The notes under the pieces are model-generated. The model saw only the letters and a list, made by a program, of their open reading frames with translations, had not been told where the DNA came from and did not search any database. Made by a program: the position numbers and the translations under genes. Positions 15,363 to 24,203 of a DNA stretch of 64,000 nt are shown here, piece by piece. Numbering within the stretch: the stretch's first letter is position 1; every line of letters starts with the position of its first letter. The stretch comes from Rossellomorea aquimaris. GTDB lineage: Bacteria; Bacillota; Bacilli; Bacillales; Bacillaceae_B. The stretch covers positions 265,252-329,251 of the forward strand of contig NZ_MINN01000128.1 of assembly GCF_001877785.1 (NCBI RefSeq). The letters run 5' to 3'.

Positions 15363-16304
15363 GTGAAAAAGTGGCAGACTTACTTGGTGTTGGTGTTCAT
15401 AATGATGATGTGGGGGTTCAATGTCCCCGCACTGAAAACCCTGGTGACGGAATTCTCTCCGGTAACCATTACTTCCCTGCGGATTTTCACGGCAGGAGTC
15501 ACCGTATTTATCATCTTGGCGATCATGAAAAAAATAAGAAAACCGACCAGACGGGAGAGCTTCTTCATCATTGGCGGAGGGCTGCTTAATGTCGTAAGCC
15601 ACCATTATTTTCTATCAGTTGGTCTTACACAGACCACTTCCACCAATGGCGGACTCATTCTGGGAACGGGGCCGCTGCTGACGGCACTCCTGGCTTCGGT
15701 TATTCTAAGGAACCGGCCGACCGTCATAAAAGTGATTGGCTTCCTCCTTGGCGGGATCGGCGTATCGATCATCGTGCTGTCGGGCGGCGAAGGGCTCGGT
15801 AATCTGAACAGCGGGGATGCCATGGTATTCATTTCGATTTTTTCACAGGCACTCAGCTTCATCATCATCAGCCGGGCTGCCAAGACATTGGATCCGCGGC
15901 TTTTAACTGGATATATGCTTGTATTCGGTTCAGTGATTTTATTCATCATTGGGTTGATAACAGAGCCGGGGGAAATTTCTCAACTGGATGAAGCCTCGAT
16001 TGGGATCTGGGTGCTGTTCCTGGCTTCCGCGATGCTCGCAACAGCACTCGGGCACATGCTCTACAATCATTCAATCGGAAAGCTCGGTGCGGCCGAGACG
16101 TCAATATTCCTTAATCTCAACACCTTTTTCTCCTTGGTGGGGGCTGCGTTGTTTTTGGGCGAAAAAATCACTTCCTACCATTTACTTGGCCTGGTGTTCA
16201 TTATCCTCGGTGTCATCTGCGGGGCGGGAACGCTGGAAGAACTGATCACCAAACGTAAACGGCAAAGGTTCTATTCTAAAAAACAACATAACCATCATTT
16301 TTAA
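15363..16304 (+). CDS. EamA-family drug/metabolite transporter
   Basis: A 313-residue permease with ten hydrophobic helices in two homologous EamA halves. The first half includes MMWGFNVPALKTLVTEFSP and LRIFTAGVTVFIIL; the second contains GHMLYNHSIGKLGAAETSIFLNLNTFFSLVGA, the typical second-repeat motif. Members export amino acids or metabolites; the substrate is not readable. GTG 15363, eleven bases after AAAAGG, fits better than the in-frame TTG at 15354. The C-terminus is basic (TKRKRQRF), as expected for a cytoplasmic tail. Confidence 0.82.
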   Translation: MKKWQTYLVLVFIMMMWGFNVPALKTLVTEFSPVTITSLRIFTAGVTVFIILAIMKKIRKPTRRESFFIIGGGLLNVVSHHYFLSVGLTQTTSTNGGLILGTGPLLTALLASVILRNRPTVIKVIGFLLGGIGVSIIVLSGGEGLGNLNSGDAMVFISIFSQALSFIIISRAAKTLDPRLLTGYMLVFGSVILFIIGLITEPGEISQLDEASIGIWVLFLASAMLATALGHMLYNHSIGKLGAAETSIFLNLNTFFSLVGAALFLGEKITSYHLLGLVFIILGVICGAGTLEELITKRKRQRFYSKKQHNHHF

Positions 16305-16999
16305 CCAAGACATGTATGTAAATGGACTATTATCGCGTCCTGTTCAATAGTATTGAGGGGAGTATGGAGCAGGGATGATCAGCTTCAAAAGTTAATCAAG
16401 GGAGCTGTGCATAAATCAGTTTGGAAAATCCGGACAATCATTTCGAACTCTTTTAGAGAAGAATTCAAATGAGTGTTCGGGCTTTTTGCTGTCTGTGAAT
16501 TTATAATGGTTATATCACTGGTGGATGCTTTCGCAGAGTAACGGCTGCTCAACATTAGCAGATTTTAACTTTAATTAGTGAATTTTCTCGTTTGTTTGAT
16601 CGACCCCATTCACCTTTTATAAAAAAAAATCAACCTCCAACTAGCAGTGAAGACCGGTACTTTTAATACTTGTGCCGATATCAGGATAATTGTGCCGCTA
16701 TTCCGGTAATTGTGCCTCTATTAAGTTTATCGTGCTAATGTCGAATTTTCTTTGCTGCCTGATTACTTCCTTATTACACTTATGGGTCATTTCCACCCGA
16801 TTTTCCAATCTAAATATATATTCCAAGAAAATTAAAGGATTTTTCTTTAGGAATAATGAATTATAACTATATCCATAGTATAGTTATAAAGTCACTTACT
16901 CTTTGAACATTCCGGGGCACTGAAGGTACTTATGTCACGGAAGGATGGAATCGATCGGCAGGGACACACTATACATACAATTTACGGAGGTGTTGAGTG
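16305..16999. other. Long gene-free region with a 20-base periodic block
   Basis: No convincing gene for about 700 bases. The one clear structure is the four-unit degenerate tandem repeat at 16668-16748, listed separately. An oligo-A tract lies at 16621-16628. The segment just before the small gene at 17000 is AT-rich and may hold its promoter, but I cannot pick a clear one. Confidence 0.5.
16668..16748. repeat. Degenerate tandem repeat with 20-base period
   Basis: Four successive units of 20-21 bases begin CTTGTGCCGATAT, TTGTGCCGCTATT, TTGTGCCTCTATT and TCGTGCTAATGTC. The consensus is TTGTGCCgcTATtnnGgtaA, about two helical turns per unit. The units are non-coding and diverged, so this is neither a CRISPR array nor a simple satellite. 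Confidence 0.7.
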
Positions 17000-17143
17000 A
17001 TGGAAAACAAACCATATCACTACGATGGAAGCAGCCACATGGCCAGCGGCGCACCAACAGAAAACGAACCATTCGAATTGACCGAAGAAATGAGAAAAAA
17101 CATCGGAGCCAACCCGTTTGGAGCGGCTGCAGAAGAAGAGTAA
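17000..17143 (+). CDS. Small hypothetical protein, 47 aa
   Basis: The frame begins at ATG 17000 after ACGGAGGTGTTGAGTG and encodes a polar 47-residue peptide beginning MENKPYHYDGSSHMASGAP and ending NPFGAAAEEE. There is no membrane segment or signal peptide, and I recognise no family. A strong terminator follows the stop at once, and a good ribosome site precedes it, which argues for a real gene. The composition (Glu, Ala, Asn-rich) resembles small soluble spore-associated proteins of Bacillaceae, but this is only an impression. Confidence 0.65.
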   Translation: MENKPYHYDGSSHMASGAPTENEPFELTEEMRKNIGANPFGAAAEEE

Positions 17144-17144
17144 G

Positions 17145-17178
17145 AAAAGATGCTGTCTTAAGTGGCAGCATCTTTTTT
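17145..17178 (+). terminator. Terminator of the 47-aa gene
   Basis: AAAAGATGCTG and CAGCATCTTTTTT pair across a short loop. Confidence 0.8.
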
Positions 17179-17249
17179 ATATAGAATAGAATATCAATTT
17201 ATCCACAAAATATTAAGACGAAAATAAATGATGATAAGGAAGGGTTAAT

Positions 17250-17885
17250 ATGACTAAAGTATTGTATATCACCGCTCATCCACATGATGATACCTTGTCC
17301 TACAGCATGGCGGCAGCAAAAGCATTCATAGACACATATAAAGAAGCGAATCCGGATCATGAAGTGGTACATATAGACTTATACAAGGAGCATATCCCCC
17401 ATATCGATGCAGATGTTTTCAGCGGATGGGGGAAATTGCAGTCCGGAAAAGGGTTTGAAGAATTGTCCCCGGATGAAAAACAAAAAGTCCAGCGTTTGAA
17501 CGAACTTTCCGATCAATTTGTAAAAGCTGATAAATATGTATTTGTCACACCTCTATGGAATTTCTCCTTCCCTCCGCTCATGAAGGCATACATCGATTCG
17601 GTGGCGGTTGCAGGGAAAAGCTTCAAATATACTGCCGAAGGGCCGGTCGGGCTTTTGACCGATAAAAAAGCCCTTCACATCCAGGCTCGCGGAGGTATCT
17701 ATTCCGAAGGTCCCGCTGCCTCCATGGAAATGGGTCACCGCTACCTGCATATCATCATGCAATTCTTCGGGGTACCGTCGTTCCAGGGATTCTTCATTGA
17801 AGGGCATGCAGCCATGCCTGACAAAGCAGATGAAATCAAAGCAGACGGAATTGCGCGAGCAAAAGATATGGCCCATACTTTTTAA
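17250..17885 (+). CDS. azoR: FMN-dependent NADH-azoreductase
   Basis: A 211-residue flavodoxin-fold enzyme that reduces azo compounds and quinones with NADH. The start [24 protein letters not shown] is the phosphate-binding loop of AcpD/AzoR proteins; [25 protein letters not shown] near residue 100 is the FMN ribityl contact; [13 protein letters not shown] near residue 147 is the flavin contact loop. In B. subtilis the AzoR1 and AzoR2 paralogues respond to thiol stress and quinones. AGGAAGGG precedes the ATG. It is a single-gene unit with its own terminator; no MhqR or YodB site is evident to me. Confidence 0.88.
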   Translation: MTKVLYITAHPHDDTLSYSMAAAKAFIDTYKEANPDHEVVHIDLYKEHIPHIDADVFSGWGKLQSGKGFEELSPDEKQKVQRLNELSDQFVKADKYVFVTPLWNFSFPPLMKAYIDSVAVAGKSFKYTAEGPVGLLTDKKALHIQARGGIYSEGPAASMEMGHRYLHIIMQFFGVPSFQGFFIEGHAAMPDKADEIKADGIARAKDMAHTF

Positions 17886-17891
17886 AAAAAT

Positions 17892-17936
17892 GAAAAGCAC
17901 CTGCTGTCCGACAAACGGGACTGTAGGTGCTTTTAT
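17892..17936. terminator. Bidirectional terminator
   Basis: AAAAGCACCT and AGGTGCTTTT pair with an extended, partly paired interior between the convergent azoreductase and transporter genes. Confidence 0.8.
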
Positions 17937-19211
17937 TTATAATACCGCCGGTTTGTCTGCTTCCCCAGCCTTTGGTTCCGGTACAAAAGCAAGGATGGTC
18001 AAACCGATGATGAACAGAATGACAAGGCTGAACACACCGCTGCTTGAATCACCTGTAACCTGTGCGGTTATACCGACAAGGAGGGGGCCGAGGATGGATG
18101 CAAACTTTCCGAAAATATTATAGAATCCAAAAAACTCATTGGAATTTTTCTTTGGAATCAACTTGGCAAAGTATGCGCGGCTGAGCGCCTGGATCCCGCC
18201 CTGTGAAGAAGCAACAAGCATCGCGAGAATCCAGAAATCCAAGGTTGTCTCAAGGAAGTATGCATAAATGCATACAATGATATAAACGCAGATCCCGACA
18301 TAAAGCATCTTTTTACCTGTAAAACGTTCTGCAAGGCGTCCATATAAAATGGCGAAGGGACCTGCAACCACCTGCGTCACAAACAGGATGATCAGAAGAT
18401 TTGTCGCCGTAATGCCAAGGTCGGTTCCATAAGCTGTTGACATTGTAATGATTGTTCCGACTCCATCGATATAAAAGAAGTAGGCAAGAAGAAACAGGAA
18501 CAGGGCGCGGTACTGCCTGATTTCTTTCAATGTCTTGCCCAAACGCCTGAAACTGTTCGAGACAGGCTTTTGTTCACGTTCAATGAAATAACGCTGATGG
18601 ACATTTTTTATAAGGGGGATTGAAAACAGCCCCCACCAGACAGCGGTAATAATGAATGCGATTTTACTGGCAAAGGTGGTTGAAAGCGGAATGATGCCAT
18701 TTTGCGAAAGCACAATGATTGCAATGCTGATGATGAATGGAATGGTACTCCCGATATAACCGAAACCGAACCCACGTGAGGAGATTTTGTTCATACGCTC
18801 TTCAGTCGTTACATCTGTCAGGAAAGCGTCGTAGAAAACGTTTGACCCTGCCGAACCTATCGCTGCAACGGTGTAGAAGATGAGAAGCAGAAGCCATTGG
18901 TCGCTGGGAATAAAGGCAAGTGACGCCGTGAAGATGATCCCGAGGGCAAAAAAGAACGTAAAGAACTTCTTTTTATACCCCTGGTAATCGGCAATCGTCC
19001 CGAGGATCGGACTCAGCATGGCGAGAATGATTGTGGCGATGGCGACGGTATAACCCAGATAAGCAGTCGAATCTGAAGGGCTCACGCCGGCATTTGTTGC
19101 AGCGGCCTTATAGAATAATGGGAAAACCGCCGTTGAAATAATGATTGAATAGGCGGAATTGGCCCAGTCATAAAAGATCCAGCTGTTTTCTTCCTTGGAA
19201 AATCGCTTCAT
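17937..19211 (-). CDS. yxiO: UMF1/Atg22-like MFS transporter (YxiO-like)
   Basis: A 424-residue major facilitator with twelve hydrophobic helices. The opening NSWIFYDWANSAYSIIISTAVFPLFY and the SRGFGFGYIGS and SSQGGIQALSRAYFAKLIP motifs are diagnostic of the UMF1 (vacuole effluxer Atg22-like) family, to which B. subtilis YxiO (428 aa) belongs. Family members are thought to move amino acids; the substrate here is not known. The gene follows the phosphodiesterase gene by 40 bases in the same direction and is likely cotranscribed with it. The weak ribosome site is GGGGAGGAATAG before the ATG at 19211. Confidence 0.82.
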   Translation of the reverse strand: MKRFSKEENSWIFYDWANSAYSIIISTAVFPLFYKAAATNAGVSPSDSTAYLGYTVAIATIILAMLSPILGTIADYQGYKKKFFTFFFALGIIFTASLAFIPSDQWLLLLIFYTVAAIGSAGSNVFYDAFLTDVTTEERMNKISSRGFGFGYIGSTIPFIISIAIIVLSQNGIIPLSTTFASKIAFIITAVWWGLFSIPLIKNVHQRYFIEREQKPVSNSFRRLGKTLKEIRQYRALFLFLLAYFFYIDGVGTIITMSTAYGTDLGITATNLLIILFVTQVVAGPFAILYGRLAERFTGKKMLYVGICVYIIVCIYAYFLETTLDFWILAMLVASSQGGIQALSRAYFAKLIPKKNSNEFFGFYNIFGKFASILGPLLVGITAQVTGDSSSGVFSLVILFIIGLTILAFVPEPKAGEADKPAVL

Positions 19212-19251
19212 AAACTATTCCTCCCCGGGAACATATTCGTTTTATTAATCT

Positions 19252-20550
19252 TTATTCATCTATAAGTTCTTGAAGTACTTTCCCGTCCGTACTTCCAAGC
19301 TCGAGCCCCAAAAGCCTTGCAAATGTGGGGCCTTCGTCAACAAGGTGCATACCGGGCAGTTCTTTATGAGGAACAATCCCTTTTCCCCATGCCATAAAAA
19401 TCGTATGATAATTTTCTTTTTTGGGAGAGTAGCCATGCGAGCCCCAAGTATACCGTTTTTCTTGCACATCTTCAGTCGTGATGTGATGGATCAAGTCTCC
19501 TTCCAGAACATCTTTGAAGTAATAGCCGACCTCAGCTTCCAGCATGAATGCACACGACGGATCGGCGCCCATTGCCCCTGCTTCTTCACCTGTGTATATT
19601 TGCTGAATCCCATTAGAAGAGGACCCATGCAGTTCATATAGTAGATGTTTCATCTCGTCTTTAATGGAGGGGTCTTTTATATAAACATAGGCAGAACCGT
19701 CGCAGCCTTTACAATAAGCTTTCCAGTCGATTACCCTTCCTTTGGAGTCCAGGGTGATGAACCCTTCATCCTTAAACAAACTATTTAGTTGAATGGCCTT
19801 TGTTTCATCAAGTGCGCTGTGATCACCAAGCGCAATGACAGTAGAGTTATGATAGATTCCGGATTCTTTGAGTGCACCGATTATTTTTCCAAGACGATGA
19901 TCATGGCGGCGGATGGCGGCATCTGCTTCCTGAGATGAAAATCCATGGTAATGCCTCTGTGTATCAAGGTCTGTAAAATGGACAAGAAGCAGATCCGGCT
20001 TCTTGTCTTTAATGGTCGCAACAGTCGATTCGAGGACAAAATCATCAAGTTCAGGTTGATTAAGCCCTTTTCTGATATGACCGAACCGGCGGTTCATATC
20101 CAACTGATAAAAAGGCGTTCCGTTGAACAAGGAAACCAGGATTTGATTATGCCAGGGGCGGTTGGCGAAAATCTCGGGCATATTGTAATCGATATCCGCT
20201 TTTGCAGTGACAGGCCACAAAAGGGCAGCAGTCTTCAAGCCTGCTTTCTTTGCTTCATCATAAAGGGTTGTTCCCTTTACATGACGGCGGTGCCAATACC
20301 AGTCCGGAGACACCCTGCCCGGCTGAATGAAGGTATTATTAATGATGCCGTGCCGGTTCGGAAAATTGCCGGTAACAATCGTAGCATGACACGGATAGGT
20401 GACGGTCGGATAAATCGATTCGACATTTTTACACAGTGATCCCGTGGAAAGCAGTTCTTTGAAGTGAGGGAGATCCTTAAGTTTGGGATAATCCAGTGCA
20501 GATAAACAGTCAAAAGAGATGACGATTAAGTGATCGGTAAGACGAGTCAT
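19252..20550 (-). CDS. Type I phosphodiesterase / nucleotide pyrophosphatase family protein
   Basis: A 432-residue member of the alkaline phosphatase superfamily. The metal-binding Asp is in VISFDCLS, the nucleophilic Thr in YPTVTYPCHATIVTG near residue 50, and further metal ligands in HFTDLDTQRHYHG and VIALGDHSALDET; the last His pair is around TWGSHGYSP. No signal peptide or anchor is visible, so it appears cytosolic, unlike many relatives. It could hydrolyse phosphodiesters or phosphonates. ATG 20550 lies eight bases after GGAGGAC...; an earlier ATG at 20562 overlaps the ribosome site itself. Probably first gene of a unit with the yxiO-like transporter. Confidence 0.82.
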   Translation of the reverse strand: MTRLTDHLIVISFDCLSALDYPKLKDLPHFKELLSTGSLCKNVESIYPTVTYPCHATIVTGNFPNRHGIINNTFIQPGRVSPDWYWHRRHVKGTTLYDEAKKAGLKTAALLWPVTAKADIDYNMPEIFANRPWHNQILVSLFNGTPFYQLDMNRRFGHIRKGLNQPELDDFVLESTVATIKDKKPDLLLVHFTDLDTQRHYHGFSSQEADAAIRRHDHRLGKIIGALKESGIYHNSTVIALGDHSALDETKAIQLNSLFKDEGFITLDSKGRVIDWKAYCKGCDGSAYVYIKDPSIKDEMKHLLYELHGSSSNGIQQIYTGEEAGAMGADPSCAFMLEAEVGYYFKDVLEGDLIHHITTEDVQEKRYTWGSHGYSPKKENYHTIFMAWGKGIVPHKELPGMHLVDEGPTFARLLGLELGSTDGKVLQELIDE

Positions 20551-20843
20551 AAAGTCCTCCATCGTGGTTGATAAGTTTGTACTATATACCTATTAATATA
20601 ACAGAAGATTCAGAATAGGGAAGTGGTTTTTCCAACTAAGGAAGAGGATGGATCAGAAGATACTTGAACAGTGGATAAATACGCTGGAGCTGGCAAAACT
20701 TTCGTTTGGAATACAGGGTTGGCTCTTGAGGAAAAAGGGTAAGGAACATTGATAATATCATAAAAGCGTTATATGATGACAAAGGGCAGATAAAGGATGC
20801 CCGGTTCCGTAATTAAATTCGACACTGGGAGTGTAATTATACA
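20551..20843. other. Gap between divergent units
   Basis: It holds the start regions of the phosphodiesterase and deacetylase genes. A 34-codon frame at 20648-20752 is preceded by AAGGAAGAGG, but it matches nothing and ends without a terminator, so I do not call it. No clear promoter pair could be chosen. Confidence 0.35.
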
Positions 20844-21542
20844 TTGACCGGTTTATTGATATTGGTTTTTATCATAGTTACTTTTTTTGTTTATTCCATA
20901 ATAAGTACGATAGTCATAAGGTTGATGAATCTTAAAATCATCAGAAGGGTCCCGCGTGACAGGACGATTGCACTGACATTTGATGATGGGCCGCACCCAT
21001 CGCATACGAGTGCGCTCCTGGACATGCTCAAAAAACATGGGATCAAAGCCACGTTCTTTGTTGTAGGTGAGCATGCAGTTCAGAATCCCGGACTGATCAA
21101 AAGGATGGCGGATGAGGGACATTCTTTGGGTCTGCACCATTACAGACATATCTCCAGCTGGTTCCTGACTCCATGGGGGTTAAAGAAGCAATTGGAGAAG
21201 TCAAATGAAGTAATAAGAGGTATAACCGGGGAAGAGACATATCTATATCGTCCGCCCTGGGGACACCTTAACGTATCTTCTTTGCTTTTCGCCAAAAGAT
21301 ACCGCATTATCATTTGGTCACATATTTTCAAGGATTGGAAAGTGAAGGAGTGCAGGGATAATCTGAGCCGCCGCTTGAACCATGCGGATTCTGAAGGGGC
21401 GGTGTATGTGCTTCATGACAATGGAGCGACGCTTGGTGCCGATGAGGATGCGCCAAAATATATGTTAGAATGCTTGGATGCATTTATTGAAGATGCACTG
21501 GAGAGGAACATCCGGTTCATTTCTCTTGACGATGCATTGTAG
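20844..21542 (+). CDS. Membrane-anchored polysaccharide deacetylase family protein
   Basis: A 232-residue NodB-domain protein with one N-terminal membrane anchor (residues 3-28), so the catalytic domain faces outward. The NodB motifs are TFDDGP at 45-50 (Asp47, Asp48), the zinc pair His98 and His102 in GLHHYRH, and RPPWG at 136-140. It lacks the extra domains of PdaA-type enzymes. Substrate may be peptidoglycan, a wall polymer or a glycolipid head group. The start is TTG 20844 with a modest GGGAG site. DedA and a glycolipid-type glycosyltransferase follow at 16 bases and with a TTGA overlap, so the three form one operon, suggesting a shared glycolipid or envelope role. Confidence 0.85.
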   Translation: MTGLLILVFIIVTFFVYSIISTIVIRLMNLKIIRRVPRDRTIALTFDDGPHPSHTSALLDMLKKHGIKATFFVVGEHAVQNPGLIKRMADEGHSLGLHHYRHISSWFLTPWGLKKQLEKSNEVIRGITGEETYLYRPPWGHLNVSSLLFAKRYRIIIWSHIFKDWKVKECRDNLSRRLNHADSEGAVYVLHDNGATLGADEDAPKYMLECLDAFIEDALERNIRFISLDDAL

Positions 21543-21558
21543 TTGAAGGGGTATTGGA

Positions 21559-22161
21559 ATGGGCAGTGAACAAATCATTCATTATATACAAGAATACAGT
21601 TATTTCATTATTTTTCTGTTTTTATTCTTTGGCATAGTGGGAATTCCTTCTCCAGAAGAATCCCTGCTGTTCTTGGTCGGGGTTTTGGCTGCCCACGGCC
21701 AACTGTCAATGTCATGGGGCATCCTGTTTGCATTCCTGGGAACGTTTGCCGGAATGCTGGCAGGATACTATGCAGGGAAATTTGTCGGATATCCCATCAT
21801 CAATAAGTATGGGAAATGGGTTGGCCTGACTGAAGATAAGGCAGTTAAATTTGAGGAGCAGTTCACTAAGAATTCGCAGAAGACGCTGATCATCGGTTTT
21901 TTTTTGCCCGGTCTGCGCCAGGCTGTTCCTTATTTGTCCGGGATATTTTCGCTGAACATACTGAAATATTCGGTTATCACCGGGGCGGGATCGCTTCTTT
22001 GGAGCATGTCATACATCCTTCTGGGGTGGGGGCTCGGAAGTACGTTCCCGATTAATCCAAATTACGTTCCTTATTTAGGGGTGGGACTCCTTGTCATTTT
22101 TATCGTGACAACTTTAATCCGGTATATAAGAAAGAAAAGGAAAGGGAGGGGAAAGATTTGA
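21559..22161 (+). CDS. DedA family membrane protein
   Basis: A 200-residue DedA/SNARE-associated (VTT) protein. The marks are the re-entrant loop GIPSPEESLLFLVGVLAA, GTFAGMLAGYYAGKFVG, and FLPGLRQAVPYLSGIFSLN, the last containing the conserved Arg needed for function in other DedA proteins. DedA proteins move lipids between leaflets; the UptA/PetA members flip undecaprenyl phosphate and phosphatidylethanolamine. The neighbours, a deacetylase and a UgtP-like glycosyltransferase, suggest that this copy flips a lipid carrier or glycolipid. The ribosome site is GAAGGGGTATTGG before ATG 21559. The stop overlaps the TTG start of the next gene. Confidence 0.88.
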   Translation: MGSEQIIHYIQEYSYFIIFLFLFFGIVGIPSPEESLLFLVGVLAAHGQLSMSWGILFAFLGTFAGMLAGYYAGKFVGYPIINKYGKWVGLTEDKAVKFEEQFTKNSQKTLIIGFFLPGLRQAVPYLSGIFSLNILKYSVITGAGSLLWSMSYILLGWGLGSTFPINPNYVPYLGVGLLVIFIVTTLIRYIRKKRKGRGKI

Positions 22162-23330
22162 AAATCATCCTATTATCCATGTTCAGTGTACCTACTGGAC
22201 ATGTCAAAGTCGCAGAAGTCATGCAGCAGAAGATAAAAGATAAACATCCGGACGCGGAAGTGAAGATAGTTGATTTCCTGTCTTTCTCAAATCAGTGGCT
22301 CGAAAATGCAGTCTCAGGATTCTATTTGAAGTGGATCAAGGCTTTCCCGGAAAGTTATAAAAGGTTTTATGCGCAGTTGATGATGAGCGAAGAATATACA
22401 GGTATGTTGAAGAGCTTTTCCGTGTTCTCAATCTATTTCGAAATGAAGCTGAAAAAATTATTGGAAGAAGAAAGCCCATCCCATATCATCTGTACACATT
22501 CATTTCCGTCCAGGATTCTTGGGAAGCTGAAGAAAAAATCACCTTCCTTCGTACCGAAAACAGTGAATGTCTACACCGATTTCTTCATCAATGGAGTGTG
22601 GGATAAAAAGAATATAGATTATCATATGGTGCCAAGCAGTGAAGCAAAGGATGAATTGATCGGACAGTATTCAATATCGTCAGACCGTATTTTTAACACA
22701 GGTGTGCCTGTTTCCAATATCTATAAAGATGGGAAGCCAGTGAAGTCAAAAACAGCAGTATCAGGCAGAAAACATCTCCTGGTTGCAGGCGGGAATAACG
22801 GATTATGTGTCCTGAATGAATTTATGATGAATCCTTCAGGGACAGAACATTTTAAATATACTGTCCTTTGCGGGCACAACAGGGAGTTATTCGATCAACT
22901 ATCGGGAATACCGAATATCATCCCGTTAATGTATATCGAGGATCGTGAAGAGCTGAATGCCATTTATGATTCAGTCGATGCCATCATTACAAAGCCCGGC
23001 GGAGTGACGATAACGGAAGTACTGAATAAACGGATACCGATTTTTATCCATGATTATTTGCCGGGACAGGAAGAGGTCAATCTGGAATTCCTGAAGGAAA
23101 AGAAGTTGGTCTACTTACTGAATAGCGAGGATCCGCTGGAGATCATTACAAATGTCCTTAAAGATAAACGGGAAATGAATGATTATCTTGTTCGGCTGCA
23201 GCAGTATCTGTCTTCGATTTCTACCTGTGTGGATGAAAGTTTGAGTACTCTGCTGAAGGTGAATCAGGAAGACGCGTTAGTGAAACCGTCTCTTAATAAT
23301 GCCGGCGTTACCAAAACCATATTTAATTAA
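22158..23330 (+). CDS. MGDG-synthase-type glycosyltransferase (UgtP-like)
   Basis: A 390-residue GT28-family enzyme with an N-terminal MGDG-synthase domain (SVPTGHVKVAEVMQQ near residue 11, with the usual GHxxxA motif) and a C-terminal UDP-sugar site KPGGVTITEVLNKRIPIF near residue 278. Related UgtP/YpfP enzymes add glucose from UDP-glucose to diacylglycerol on the inner face of the membrane. The C-terminal 40 residues diverge from UgtP. Translation starts at TTG 22158 inside the DedA stop (TTGA), with GGGAGGGGAAAG as ribosome site, so it is coupled to DedA. It is probably not the main UgtP, since that gene is normally alone; it may glycosylate another lipid carried by DedA. Confidence 0.8.
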   Translation: MKIILLSMFSVPTGHVKVAEVMQQKIKDKHPDAEVKIVDFLSFSNQWLENAVSGFYLKWIKAFPESYKRFYAQLMMSEEYTGMLKSFSVFSIYFEMKLKKLLEEESPSHIICTHSFPSRILGKLKKKSPSFVPKTVNVYTDFFINGVWDKKNIDYHMVPSSEAKDELIGQYSISSDRIFNTGVPVSNIYKDGKPVKSKTAVSGRKHLLVAGGNNGLCVLNEFMMNPSGTEHFKYTVLCGHNRELFDQLSGIPNIIPLMYIEDREELNAIYDSVDAIITKPGGVTITEVLNKRIPIFIHDYLPGQEEVNLEFLKEKKLVYLLNSEDPLEIITNVLKDKREMNDYLVRLQQYLSSISTCVDESLSTLLKVNQEDALVKPSLNNAGVTKTIFN

Positions 23331-23332
23331 AA

Positions 23333-23372
23333 AAATGCCCGTTCCCTGACAATAAGGGAAGGGCATTTGCTT
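23333..23372. terminator. Terminator of the deacetylase-DedA-glycosyltransferase operon
   Basis: AAATGCCCGTTCCCT and AGGGAAGGGCATTT form a long stem between the convergent operon and the bactofilin gene. Confidence 0.8.
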
Positions 23373-23392
23373 TCTAACTTCACCGGATTTAA

Positions 23393-24184
23393 TTAGTTTT
23401 TGATTGTCTTGCCGACTTTGCTGCCGTCTTTTATGTCAATGGTGCCGGAGTATTCGACGGAGTCGATTTCACAGTTTTCCCCGATCACAATATTTTTTCC
23501 CCTTACCAGCTTCGCCCTGGTGTTTTCTAGGTAGATTTCGTCTCCTTCTATTAAATCGGATCGAAGGTAATCGTCACGCTGCATGAAAAAATTCACTACC
23601 TGCTTGATCAGTTTAGCGGTATGTTCGTTTTTCACCTCAATGATTTCGCCGCCGATCTCCTTGATGAACGATTCATGGCTTATTTTAATATCGATTTTAT
23701 CGGCACTGAGAAGACTATTGATTTTCACACCGCCCCGTGAGGTGAACTTCTCCACCTCACATTCTTTCTCCACTCTCAGCGCACCGTGGGACCTAAGTTC
23801 GCCGCCGTGGACCTTACCTTCTATGTTAGTTGAACCGCTCGAAATGAATTCTTTACAGGTTAAATTCTCAGAAATCCCGCTTGATCCGCTCACTGACATT
23901 TTCGCTGCCGTGACAGAACCTTCGATTTTCGTGCTCCCACTTATGGAAATATCCCTTGCCTGGATATTTCCCTCGATCTTCGAAGATCCGCTGCACTTAA
24001 ACTCTTCAGAGGTGATGTGCCCGTTTATTTTTCCGGATCCTGATATCTTAAGGTCTCTGCACTCGATATCGCCTTGAATGGTTCCGCTTCCGCTGATTCT
24101 TACAGAGTTGAACTTACCGCCGCCCGACGAACCCGATCCGCTGATTTTTAAATCGTGCAATTCCTTTTTCTCAACCGTACTCAT
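23393..24184 (-). CDS. Bactofilin-like polymer-forming protein
   Basis: A 263-residue protein built of short repeats that read like DLKISGSGKINGHI, at least seven times between residues 10 and 150; this is the right-handed beta-helix of bactofilins (DUF583), which assemble into filaments without nucleotide. A non-repeat segment around residues 165-215 (KISHESFIKEIGGEIIEV) is followed by a final beta part. B. subtilis has two such genes, bacE and bacF (yhbE, yhbF), needed for flagellar assembly, next to yhbD. Here only one is present, downstream of a yhbD homologue by 19 bases. The ribosome site is AGGAGGAATAAAGT before the ATG at 24184. Confidence 0.85.
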   Translation of the reverse strand: MSTVEKKELHDLKISGSGSSGGGKFNSVRISGSGTIQGDIECRDLKISGSGKINGHITSEEFKCSGSSKIEGNIQARDISISGSTKIEGSVTAAKMSVSGSSGISENLTCKEFISSGSTNIEGKVHGGELRSHGALRVEKECEVEKFTSRGGVKINSLLSADKIDIKISHESFIKEIGGEIIEVKNEHTAKLIKQVVNFFMQRDDYLRSDLIEGDEIYLENTRAKLVRGKNIVIGENCEIDSVEYSGTIDIKDGSKVGKTIKN

Positions 24185-24203
24185 ACTTTATTCCTCCTGT
24201 TTA

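Noticed and set aside
16668..16748. Possible CRISPR array
   Set aside because: Repeat and spacer are not separable, the units are diverged and only 20 bases long, and no cas genes occur in the window.
20648..20752. 34-codon frame with a fair ribosome site, product MDQKILEQWINTLELAKL...
   Set aside because: Too short to judge; it may be a remnant of a longer gene, but nothing in the following sequence continues it.
20844..23330. Capsule or exopolysaccharide biosynthesis cluster
   Set aside because: Only one glycosyltransferase, no polymerase, flippase of the Wzx type or chain-length protein is present.
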